In this document: positions 1 through 9,630 of the stretch, one piece after another
Numbering within the stretch: position 1 is the stretch's first letter
Layout: each line of letters starts with the position of its first letter
Assembly: GCF_963169125.1 (NCBI RefSeq)
Contig: NC_084797.1
Coordinates: 93,653,868 to 93,717,867 of the forward strand
Source of the DNA: Humulus lupulus
Taxonomy: Eukaryota > Streptophyta > Magnoliopsida > Rosales > Cannabaceae
Reading direction: 5' to 3'
Length of the DNA stretch: 64,000 bases
The notes under the pieces: generated by a model
What the model was told of the DNA's origin: nothing
What the model saw: only the letters and a program-made list of their open reading frames with translations
The model's database searches: none
Program-made: the position numbers and the translations under genes

Positions 1-1187
1 GATGAAAAAAGACATAGCTGAATATACTGCAGAATGCCTGAATTGTCAACAAGTTAAGGCTGAACATCAGAGACCAGCTGAGTTGTTGCAACCTATTAGT
101 ATCCTAGAATGGAAATAGGAAGACATAGCCATGGACTTTGTGGTGGGATGGACAAGGACCACAAAGTAGCATGACTCAGTATGAGTGATTATTGATTGAC
201 TCACGAAGTCAACACATTTTCTTCTGGTTAAGACAACTTGTACTGCAGAGATGTATGTAAAGGAAATCGTGCGACTTCACGAAGTACCAAAGTCCATCAT
301 ATTAGACAGAGGTTCAGTATTTACCTCGAATTTTTGGAAGAGTCTACAAAGGGCCATGAGTACTAGGTTGAAGTTTAGTACAACATTTCATCCTCAAAGA
401 ACGATGGGCAAACCGAGCAAACAAATTCAGATCGTAGAGCCATCCTATGCGCTTGACTTTTCAAAGTCTTGGAGCCACTACTTACCACTAACAGAGTTTT
501 ATTACAACAATAGTTATCAGTCGACTATTGGGATGACTCCCTACGAGATGTTATACGGGCGAAATGCAGGTCACTGCTTCATTGGGATGAAGTGGGTGAA
601 AGTCAAATTTTGGGTCCAAAGCAGTTAGGGAAGCTAGTGAGGTGGTGGAGATGATTAGAAAAAGGATGTTGATGACCCAAAGTAGACAAAAGAGTTATGC
701 ATACCCAAAGCGATGAGATATTGAGTTCGTAGGAGGTGACCATGTATTTCTAAGAGTGTCGCCTATGAAGGGAGTTATGAATTTTGGGAAAAAGGGTAAG
801 CTAAGCCCGAGATTCATAGGTCCATTTAAGAATTTGGAAAGAGTTGGGCTGATGGCCTATCATTTAGCTTTACCGCCAGCCCTATCAGAGACACATAACG
901 TCTTTCGCATTTCCATGCTACAAAAATACATGTCAGATTCATCCAATGTGTTGAGTTACGAACCCTTAGAGTTAAGCAGGACCTGAGCTATGATGAGCAG
1001 CCAGTGCAAATCATAGAAAAGATAATTAAGGAACTAATATTCAAGAAGATTCCATTAGTCAATGTCTTGTGGAAAACTTGTTAGCAAGAGAAGCAACCTG
1101 AGAGTTGGGGGAAGACATGAGAAAGCAATACCCTTAGTTGTTCGGTGAGTCAAATTTCGAGGACGAAATTCATTTTAAGGGGTACAT
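1..1187 (+). pseudogene. Decayed 3' end of Tekay-type Ty3/gypsy pol (integrase + chromodomain), element K
   Basis: The start of the window encodes a broken integrase. The CLNCQQVK half of the HHCC zinc finger is at about 30-60, the first catalytic Asp in MDFVVGW near 131, and the second in ILDRGSVF near 303. The usual Glu of the HPQTDGQSERT segment is lost (it reads HPQRTMGKPSKQ near 400). Open pieces are 251-628 and 756-986; the second carries the GKLSPRFIGPF and HNVFRISMLQKY segments of the integrase C-terminus. A shifted frame at about 975-1075 reads EQPVQIIEK and IPLVNVLW, which matches the chromodomain of Tekay/Del chromoviruses. Stops and frameshifts make it non-functional. Gag, RT and the 5' LTR lie outside the window. 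A purine-rich tract just before 1188 leads into the 3' LTR. Confidence 0.9.
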
Positions 1188-3029
1188 TGTAATATCTGGT
1201 CGCACAATTTAATAATTGTTTATTATTTGTCATTTATTTAATATTTGAATTTATTTATTAGTAATTGTTGTTAGTTATCATTTATATGTGGATATGTGTA
1301 TGTGCGAACAACTTGGGCGTGTGTGTGGCAAGGAAATGAGGCATTATGATCATGGTTGGATCATGGACATCAATTAGAATCAAGGTAGGAAATTATGGAA
1401 AGTTTGATGACTTATTAGCTAGTATTTTGAAGCTAATTTTTTTAAATAAAGAGGTGAGTAAAGGCTTTATAATTGTTGATTGATTTGAAGAAGATTTTCA
1501 AAGATATTCATTAAGTAGAGAATCAATGGTGGATTGATGGATAGTAATTTCAAAAAATTTGGTTATTAATGACTAGTTAATATAGTTGATTTGAGAAATG
1601 AATAAGGTGATCAAATGATGATCATCTCAATGAATTTTAGCATCAAGAGTTGGATGAGCAAATCATGAATGTGGTTAAGAGAAAATAATAGGTGTGTGAG
1701 ACACATTAGAGTAAATTGAGTGGTTGATTTATGAAAATCAAATCAAGTTTATGGTGATTGAGCAAATTAAATCAATTTAACATCAGTAGGTGATTTGTTG
1801 TTGGAAGTTTTAGAACCTATATAAAGAGAGAGCTTAGCTCTCATTTTCGCACAACAGAAAGAGAGAAAGAAGGAGAGGTGAGTGTGAGGAGAAGAGAAAG
1901 AAAGAGAAAGAAAGAGAGAAGGGCGAGAGGTGAAGCTCACATCTAGGGCTCGGGTTTAACACAAGGTTAAGGTGAGAATTTTGATTCTATTGTTTAGTTC
2001 TTAAGCCTCTTCTTCTTTTTAGTCTTGATATCATTGGAGAAGTTTGGTTCATATCTAGCGTTCGGATTTCAAAGCTCAAGAAAGGCTAGGGTTTCGAGGT
2101 TCCAAAGCGGTGAAACTTTAAGAGGTTCGACCTACACATACTTGAAAGGTACTATTAGGGTTTTCACTATGTTTAAGAGTTTACCGTTATGAGCATGTAT
2201 TTTATGATTTTGGGTTGGGTGCACGTGTTACATGGTTCACACAAAGAGGTTTGGACGTGTAGCTTAGATAATTGGGCATGATGTTGTTCTTACAATAAAA
2301 CTCTTATTTTATGATTAGGTTTTGATCATTGAAGCGGGATCTTTTCCTTGCCAAGACCTCACACCCACACCGAGGTAAGGGAGGTTAAACATGTTTGCAT
2401 GATTGTTATTATTTATGGGATGCATGTTGTATGTTAAATGTTTTTAGGGCACGTACTTGGGAAGGTAAAAGATGGACAAAGGTTGCAATAGTTTTGACTA
2501 AATTGATTACAGAGAGGACCCAATGCTTCCTCATAGTTATCTCTCACATTTATGTGTAGTGCGCACATAGGTTTCTATATGATGATTCTATGTTTTTTTT
2601 ATGATATGAGCTTATGGTTTGCTAAACAAGGTTTGCATAAATGTTGTCTGTTTGGTTTAATTTTCCTTACTGGGTTGTTAGCTCACCCCCGTACATTTTT
2701 CCCCTGCAGATAATAAGTGAAAGTATACTTTGTGATATATGGCAGGTTGAGATCCTTTCCAAAAAGACGTATGTACGCTGTTAGGGGCCTTATGAACAAA
2801 AGCGATCAAGAACGCCATAGGATTTTTTAAATTATCGTTTTAGTCATTTTATTAGGGAGTAAAGTCTTATTGCATGAAACTATGTTTTCTTTTATTTTAA
2901 ATGAGACATTTAGATGTTATTGCATATCTTTCAGTATCTTTAAGAATGAATGTTCTATTTTCAAGTTTAAAGTTAAGTTTTGTTTCAAAATACTTGTTGT
3001 ATTGAGAGAGATCAAATTAGGGCATTACA
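1188..3029 (+). mobile_element. 3' LTR of Tekay-type element K
   Basis: The LTR begins TGTAATATCTGG right after the pol remnant and its purine tract, and ends GGGCATTACA, giving 1842 bp with TG..CA ends. A TATATAAA box lies at 1818-1825, followed by a GA-rich microsatellite at about 1855-1930. Near 2670-2712 it carries a version of the GCTCAC...TGCAG box shared by all the Tekay-type LTRs here. The 5' LTR is outside the window, so the target duplication cannot be tested. No protein is coded. Confidence 0.85.
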
Positions 3030-3076
3030 CAAAATTTTTGTGCCTGTAATACAATCATCCTTGATATATATATATA

Positions 3077-3470
3077 GGGAGCGACTACAACGTATCATTT
3101 TTTTTTGCAACACTAGTGCATCAATTTTCTATTTCGGCACTTGAATAGTTATAATCTCAAAAAAATTTATATGATGGTGTACATTATAGCTATCTAGAAC
3201 ATCCTATAAATTTTCAAGAATTTTTGAATAAATTATGGTACCGAAACAGAGTCTAAACTGTCTATTGCACGCGTGTAAAATTTGACAGTTTGAACTCTGT
3301 TTTCAGCTTCGTAAACTATTCAGAATTTCTTGAAAAATTTGTGGAATATTATAAATACCTACAATGTACACCGTCATATAAAAAAATTTGGGATTATATC
3401 TATTGAGGTACCGAAATAGAAAAATGATACACCGATATTGCAAAAAAAATGATGCATTGTAATCGTTCCC
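3077..3470. repeat. Near-perfect long palindrome (foldback MITE)
   Basis: The two halves are reverse complements over almost their whole length. The element starts GGGAGCGACTACAACG and ends CATTGTAATCGTTCCC, and the arms meet near 3270 around a Tct.TTTCGG-containing core. Both ends sit in TATATATATA runs, consistent with an AT-rich target duplication of uncertain length. There is no ORF. The superfamily is not certain; long inverted arms and an AT-rich target fit a MULE- or hAT-derived MITE. Confidence 0.8.
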
Positions 3471-4444
3471 TATATATATATATTTATATAAAATGTGTAT
3501 ATAAATTTTGAAAAGGTCAAAAGGCATGTAAGTTTTCCTTAAAATAGCCAATTATTTTGTGTTTACGTTACATGTGAAGACGCAATATGTTATACTGTAT
3601 TATATCATGATGTTTATGATGCCTTGTATTCGTTTAAAAACCTAAAATTACAAATAATCGGAATGTAGACTTTTTCAATTTTTTTTGTCTTTTTATTAAT
3701 TAAAGATGTCTGGGTTGTGGAAAAGAAATCTGCTGTCCCCAATTCTCTAACTCCACCATGTCCCACAAATTATTTTAAGACAATACATTTACGTATAGTT
3801 GAGAAAAAAGAAAGTTGTAAATAATTTAAATATATATTAAATAAATAAATGAGGTGCCTTTAAATAATTTGTGGGACATAGAGGAAACAGGAAATTTAGG
3901 GACAGGTGATTTTTTTTCCTGGATTGTGTGCGTAAGCCGTCTAATTATCTAATTAAGCTCATTTATATATTTTCATATAATTGGAGTATCTTTTGAGACT
4001 AGGTAATTTTTATTTATTTATTTTTAAGATAAGAGACTAGCTAATTTTCTTGTTTACAATAAAATATAAAGTTTCGATGAGTTAGATATAATTGATGTTA
4101 AAGAGCTAAAACCTTTAAATCTTATTTTGTCCCATCTTATTCATTTGGGAGCTGTCTTAGCATGCGAGAAGGATTATGACACATATCCTCCTAATTTGAA
4201 ATTAGATGCATACCAAACCAATAAAACCTCATGTGCTACAACAAGGTTCGATATATGGTTCCGTGAGATTAAAATATTATATATACGCGCACTTGTATAT
4301 TAATTTGCCAAATAATGAAATTTTACAAGTTATAAAAACAATTGTTACTTCTTTCATAATAACAAAAAATAATTTAAATAAAGAGAAGAAAAAAGAGACG
4401 GTAAGCAAGAGCGACAAGAAAACTTGCAACATGGATTACTAATA
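3471..4444. other. AT-rich intergenic stretch with a small inverted-repeat element at 3720-3918
   Basis: There is no credible coding sequence; the open frame at 4206-4442 is AT-rich with no recognisable domain. At 3720-3776 and 3860-3918 two arms are imperfect reverse complements (CTGTCCC, ATGTCCCACAAATTATT and their complements), which makes a roughly 200-bp MITE-like hairpin with an AT-rich loop. I saw nothing else. Confidence 0.6.
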
Positions 4445-4768
4445 CAATTTGAGGAAATTTTTTAGATAATTGTATCACTTTTGTCTTTTACATAAATAAA
4501 TTTTTTATTTTCGGCACATGAGAAAATTATGATTTAATTTTATTTATATATATAATGATGTACATTGTAGTTACAATAGACCTCCCACTAATTTTTGAAA
4601 AATTACTAATAATTTATAGTGTCGAAAACAAGGTTTAAACATCATTTGTATTTGTGCATATTTTTTTTTATACGCGTGTAACTAACTATTTGAATTATTT
4701 TATTAAAAAAAACTATTTGAATTATTTGAATTTTCCAAAAAACTAATGCATGTCTACCATAAATACAA
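4445..4768. repeat. Left part of an older foldback element, interrupted by the MITE at 4769
   Basis: The stretch TTTTCGGCAC...GATGTACATTGTAGTTAC matches, with many changes, the arm of the palindrome at 3077-3470. It continues after the MITE at 5275 with a sequence resembling the other arm (ACAATGTATACCGTCATT). The two parts therefore belong to one diverged member of the same palindromic family. The outer left border is not sharp. Confidence 0.6.
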
Positions 4769-5274
4769 GGCTATTTATGATTTTTATCCCCCGAACTATT
4801 ACCACTACCGTATCGTGTCCCCTAATTTTTTCAGGCCGTTAAAAATTCCTCCCGAAATATTCACAGTAATGTAAAGAAAGACTTCCGTTAACTTTCAACA
4901 CATGTGGCTAACAGAAGGCTGACATGGCTCTTTATATGCTGATGTGTCTTGGCCATGTCAGCGTCATATGTATAATTTTAAAATTAAAAAATCTATAATC
5001 ATATTAAAAATTAATGAATTAAACACTAAAAAATAGAATTAATAAATTAAACCATTTTTTATACATTAAAAAAAATAAAAACCATATTTAAAAACTATAA
5101 AATTACACACATCAGCATGTAAAGAGTCATGTCAGCATTCTGTGTTGAAAGTTAACGGAAGTCATTCTTTACATTACTGTGAATATTTCGGGGGGAATTT
5201 TTAACGGCCTGAAAAAATTAGGGGGCACGGTACGGTAGTAGTAATAGTTCAGGGGGTAAAAATCCTAAATAGCC
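4769..5274. mobile_element. MULE-type MITE with long terminal inverted repeats and a 9-bp target duplication
   Basis: The 506-bp element starts GGCTATTTATGATTTTTA and ends with the complement TAAAAATCCTAAATAGCC. The inverted repeats run about 180-200 bp per side and share internal blocks such as AATTTTTTCAGGCCGTT. Immediate flanks are TAAATACAA at 4760-4768 and TAAATACAA at 5275-5283, a perfect 9-bp target duplication. Long arms plus 9 bp are the signature of Mutator-like elements. No transposase is present, so it is non-autonomous. Confidence 0.88.
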
Positions 5275-5345
5275 TAAATACAATGTATACCGTCATTAAA
5301 AAAAATTGAGTTATAATATATCCATATGTAAAAAATAGATTTTCC
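5275..5345. repeat. Right part of the interrupted foldback element
   Basis: This continues the element broken at 4768. ACAATGTATACCGTCATT and the following TTGAGTTATAATAT resemble the complement of the left arm and the arm of the palindrome at 3077-3470. It is eroded and the end is uncertain. Confidence 0.55.
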
Positions 5346-5408
5346 CCTAGCAGTAAAAACAAAAATAATCTCCTTTCCTAAGAATCTTTCTATAATTTTA
5401 TTATTATA

Positions 5409-5851
5409 GGTGAATACTAATTTTGTACTATGTGTTTTATCGAAATACAAACTTGGTAGCCTATATTTTTAATAATGATCATCCAATACCTTGTGATTTG
5501 AAATTACTCATTTAGTACCATGTGTTTTATCGAAATACATATTTTGATACCGTCAGTTCAAATTTGGTCAACAATTTTACCAAATTACCCTTAGTTATAA
5601 ATAAAGAAGTATCAAAATTTATTTAATAGACAACTTTGACACGTATCATATTTTTATTAGTCCAACTTATAATTTTTTTTAAAATTACAAAAGTAATTAA
5701 AAATATATTTTAATTAATAAAAACAAATTAAAAATATTTTAATTATTTTACTTTTTTCACTCTTTTTTATTATTTTATTTTGTTTTTATTAATTAAAATA
5801 TATTTTTAATTACTTTTGTAATTTAAATTTTTTTATAAGTTGGACAAATAA
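5409..5851. repeat. Left part of foldback element L, split by retrotransposon A
   Basis: The sequence from GGTGAATACTAATTT to about 5655 is, with changes, the reverse complement of 31389-31651, which ends GAATATTCACC. Shared blocks include TTTTATC, AAATTTGGT and GACACGTATCATATTTTTAT against its complement. Flanks on both outer sides are TATTATTA-like, so a 9-10 bp AT-rich target duplication is possible. Element A inserted next to its centre and duplicated AATAA (5847-5851). Confidence 0.7.
5660..5845. repeat. Near-perfect 186-bp AT-rich palindrome at the centre of element L
   Basis: GTCCAACTTATAA at the left end is mirrored by TTATAAGTTGGAC at the right end. Between them, TTACAAAAGTAATTAAAAAT and its complement pair, with the centre near 5752. 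It lies wholly inside the larger inverted repeat of L, so it is a palindrome within a palindrome. Confidence 0.75.
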
Positions 5852-6797
5852 TGTTATCCCCGTTTCCTGTCGGGCGCCCGGATCTGCGTTTCAGGCCCAC
5901 GGGCTGGCCAAATGAGTTTGGGCCCAGCCCAGGCCCGTTTGGCAAGAAGTATAATAGATATCGACGGCCCAATTCTGGGCGAGGCCCGAAGGGCGTCCGG
6001 GGAATAATGTTCGGGACAGTCATCCGGAAAGTGATATGTTTGGCTTCCGGATAGCAGTCGAGATCAACGTGGGTGATCTCGAAGCCTGGTAAACGGTCCG
6101 GGCTCCTGGTAAATGGTCCGGGCCCATGGTAAACGGTACAGGACCTCGACAAACGGAGAGGGACGTGGGTAAACGAACCCGGGTCGGTTCTCCAAGTTTG
6201 GCCGGATAAAGCATCCGTGACCCTGACTTCGTCACAGGAAGCGTGGGAGTTGTCCCCTCGTTTCCCCTATAGAAAAGGCCTCCTCGGGATTGTACGCCGT
6301 TGGTTCGGACCTACGCAGCCACTGATTTGACCGATCTTGTCCCCTGAATCTACCTCGTAACTCGAAATGCCCAGACCAAAGCTCCAATTTGTCGCATGAT
6401 AGATATGGTTTGGGCTGGCCCAGTGGGTTCAGATTAGTATTTTTTCTTTTATGTTTTAATCCTTTGTAGTGGGCTTCCGATAGAGGAGCCAGCAGTATTT
6501 ATACCTTTATTGGGCCCGGGTCAGCCCGGTCCAAGCCCAGTGCGCCTGTGAACCTATAAATACATGCAACAGAGCACTGGAGAAGGGATCTCCTTTTGGG
6601 CATATATACAGTTACTCTGCTAAAACTTGCAGAAAACTCCATAGTCAAAAGCTCTCTAAGCTCTAATACAACTGACTCGTGGACTAAGACTCGTTAACAC
6701 CCCAACCACGTAAAAACCTTGCTTGCATTCTCTAAATCATTTCTTTTTAAGCTCTCTTATCTTTTATTGTTCTAGTTGCCGAAAAACTCGGTAAACA
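5852..6797 (+). mobile_element. 5' LTR of Tat/Retand-type element A
   Basis: TGTTATCCCC...GGTAAACA, 946 bp, matches the LTR at 30442-31388 almost base for base. The flanking bases AATAA (5847-5851) recur after the other LTR (31389-31393), which proves one insertion. TATAAATA at 6555-6562 is the likely Pol II promoter. In U3, five 20-bp units (each with a GGTAAACGGTCC-like core) run from 6085 to 6184. Open frames inside it are not genes. Confidence 0.93.
6085..6184 (+). repeat. Five 20-bp tandem units in U3 of element A
   Basis: Starts at 6085, 6105, 6125, 6145 and 6165 share a TGGTAAACGG(T)CC core on a strict 20-bp step, most degenerate in the fourth unit. The same array is at about 30674-30773 in the 3' LTR. 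The position upstream of the TATA box suggests an enhancer-like array; that role is inferred. Confidence 0.7.
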
Positions 6798-6800
6798 TTT

Positions 6801-6819
6801 TGGTGCTTAAATTGAGAGC
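6801..6819 (+). other. Primer binding site of element A
   Basis: TGGTGCTTAAATTGAGAGC follows the LTR after three T residues, in the right place for a minus-strand primer site. Elements C and D have TAGTGCTTTCATTGAGAGC and TGGTGCTTTCGTTGAGAGC at the same place. I cannot name the tRNA with confidence. Confidence 0.7.
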
Positions 6820-6856
6820 CTGAGAAAGCTAGTGTTGACATCAAACCTCTACAACA

Positions 6857-9630
6857 ATGGTGAACACAAGACACACCACTTTCGACCCTACTAACCCAGA
6901 ACAGGGCAATGGAGAGCCACTGTCCACCCAACCTCTTCCTCAGAGTCCGCCTGAGGACATTCCCCATCAAACGTCCCAGCCTGACGAGTCCCAGAACTGC
7001 GAAGGTGGAGCGGAGTACGAGGAGGACTACTACGAGGAAGAGGAGGAGGAGGAGAATGAGGGGGAATACCGTGATGAAGCTGAGGATTATGAAATCCCAG
7101 AAGGAGTGGACCCCACCAGGAGGATCTGGAGGTGATAGGCTAAGGCAGCAGGTCCTGGACCAAGAAGCCAAGATTGCTGAGCAGGCAGAGGCCTCTCGGT
7201 GGATGCAAGAGTCCCTCCACGCCTTGCAGGCTTTCATAGCCGCCAAGGGTCCGAAGACCAATCCCCCAGCTGGACCGCCTCTGGGACCACAACCACCCGC
7301 TCCACAGGCCAGAACCGGCGCCCCTAAGGACGCAGTGCCAGCACCCCCTCCGGGACAGGTTCCTGAGCAAGGCCCAGGAAACCCGGACCGAGAGAAAAAG
7401 AAAGTCGGGACAAGAACCCAAAAGAGAAACCCTCCCGTCCAGAGAATCGAGACTCGTCCCCGGCCGCTCCCTAAGAAAGAGAAGGTGCGCCCCGTCCCAA
7501 GACAAGGCCACCCAACCAATCCGCAAGGGACGCGGCCGCAAGGTACAAGGCCCCGGTATGCCCCAGGGCAGGCCAGACGGGAGAGGTCTTTACATCCCAG
7601 CGAGTCAGTGAACAAAAGTCGCCGGGAGCGCCCGCGTAGTGACGAGCACCATGCCCGCGTAGTCGCCGGGAGCGCCCGCGTAGTGACAATACGTCCCGAG
7701 TAGACCTGCGCGATGGACTGAATGCTTAGAAGGAACGGGCCCGAAAAGAAAATATCTGCCCCTGAGATGGCGACCTTAGGAACAACATCAACGATAGGAG
7801 GTACGAGAGGGTTCCCCTAGAAGATGGCATGGCCAGGCAGCTCATGGAGTAGTTGGCCGCCTTGAAAAAGGTCACTGATCGCTTGGTCCACAAACAGGAA
7901 GGAGCAGACACCGACTCCGATGAGGAGGACAAAGAGTCCTACGCGAGGCACATTCTGGGCGCCTTGCTCCCCAAGGGATTCAAGATGCTGAGTCTGACTG
8001 CCTACACCGAGAACACTGATCCCAAGGATCATCTGTCCCAGTATAACTGATTAATGACCGTGGCCCATGTTAGTGACGATGGCAAGTGCGGCCCCGCAGA
8101 AGAATGGTGGAAGAGACTCAAGCCAGGATCCATCCGATCCTGGTCAGGACTATAATCGACGTTTCACAAATAGTTTGTAGCCGCCATGAGAATGGACATG
8201 CAAATCAGTGCCCTCGCCAACATTAAACAGCTCCCCGCCGAGACACTGAGAGCCTACATCCAACGTTTCACCGAAGAGGCCTCTAAGACCAAGGTGGACG
8301 ATGGGCAACGCCTGGTGGCGCTGTAGTCTAGGATTCGAGCCGGGTCCCCCCTTTGAGATGATATGCAGCGTAGCAAGGCGGCTACCCTAGAGGAGTTCAT
8401 AAGGAGGGCACAAGGATTCATCAATTGAGAAGAGGCCCAAATTTAGGCATTCGGATGGCAGCCGGCACCTCAGCCCAATGGCTAAACGTTTCCGGGATAC
8501 AGGGTGCAGTTTCCGGCGCAACAGTACGTCGCTCCCTTGCTTGCTCCAGGATCGGCGGTTGCGCCCGGGATGACCTTCACCACGCCCACGGTGTACGAGC
8601 CTGCCTCTTCAGGATATGTTCTTGTCCAGTCCTCCCCTTTTTCCAGATATGGAGCCGCACTGGTCGGGTACAGCGCTGGCCCCGTCAGAACCCAGCCGTC
8701 TCAGGCAGGGGGAACTGAGGCGAGCGTAAACCCCTCCCGGGGGAACAGATCCGGCAAGGGCCAAAACCGGTCTGAGCTGGCTAAGAAAGGCAAGAGGGGC
8801 TACGAGCCCTAGTATTCGGAGTACACCAACTTGGTGGACACCAGGGAGAACATCTTCCTGGCCACAGAAAGGGTGGTTCATTACCGGAAGCCTACCCCCA
8901 TGTTTAAAGGGGGAAGGAATCCGAGAGATACCAGCAAACGGTGCGCTTACCATAAGGATGTGGGCCATACGACTGAAGAGTGTCGACAGCTCAAGGACGA
9001 GATCGAGAATTTGATCAAGTTGGGGCATCTCCACCAGTGGGTCAGGATGCCCGTGGGAGTCCCGGGCCTATCAGCAGTCCCCGGACAATCCACGGTCCTG
9101 GGTGCACCCGGAGCATATCCCCCTCAGGGAGGATATACACAGGGCCTGGCCGCACAGGCCCCTCAGGGGGTCCCCGTGGTGCAAACACCCGGACCTGGAA
9201 TATCTTATCCATCTGGGACGGCACCCCCCCGAGTGGATGGTCATGTGGCCACCATCTCGGGCAGGCCTCATTTGGGAGGGTCGTCCAGGAATGATAAGAA
9301 ATGCTACATTAGCGAGCTCGACCATGATCAGGAGGTTTGCGCCCTGGTCCAGGCCTTGGGTTAGCGCCCGAAGCTGGTGAACCTCCCTATCACCTTCACG
9401 GAAGACGACGCCTGTAACGTCCACTTCTCGCATCATGATCCTCTGGTCTTAGATGCCCAGATCGCCAATAAATTGGTGTCCCGGGTGCTGGTGGATGACG
9501 GAAGCTCCGTCAACATTCTGTTCAAGCCCGCCTTTGCCGCGATTGGTTTGACCAAAGCAGATTTGGCATCATGCCCAACCCAGATCTATGGCTTCAACGG
9601 GGATGCGATACTACTCCCCATGGTCAAAAT
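6857..9630 (+). pseudogene. Element A gag and N-terminal protease, broken by stops and frameshifts
   Basis: Gag starts MVNTRHTTF at 6857, like the MVTTR starts of elements C and D. An acidic tract (about 7015-7100) is followed by a frameshift near 7130 and a Pro/Arg-rich stretch. The core gag domain lies at about 8050-8430: EEWWKRLKPGSI, then ANIKQLPAETLRAYIQRF, with several in-frame stops. A CHHC knuckle (RCAYHKDVGHTTEEC) is at about 8940-8985. Protease begins near 9377 with [13 protein letters not shown] at about 9487, matching Tat-lineage proteases (D-N/D-G-S in place of DTG). The frame runs open until element B enters after codons for PMVKI at 9630, and resumes at 22022. Compared with the intact homologue in C, at least four stops and two shifts are present. 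Confidence 0.9.

Noticed and set aside
3303..3551. 82-codon minus frame
   Set aside because: Formed by one arm of the foldback element; AT-rich low-complexity translation.
6764..7689. 283-codon minus-strand frame opposite gag of A, and other frames there
   Set aside because: Shadow of the Pro/Arg-rich gag region; low-complexity translation, no start context.
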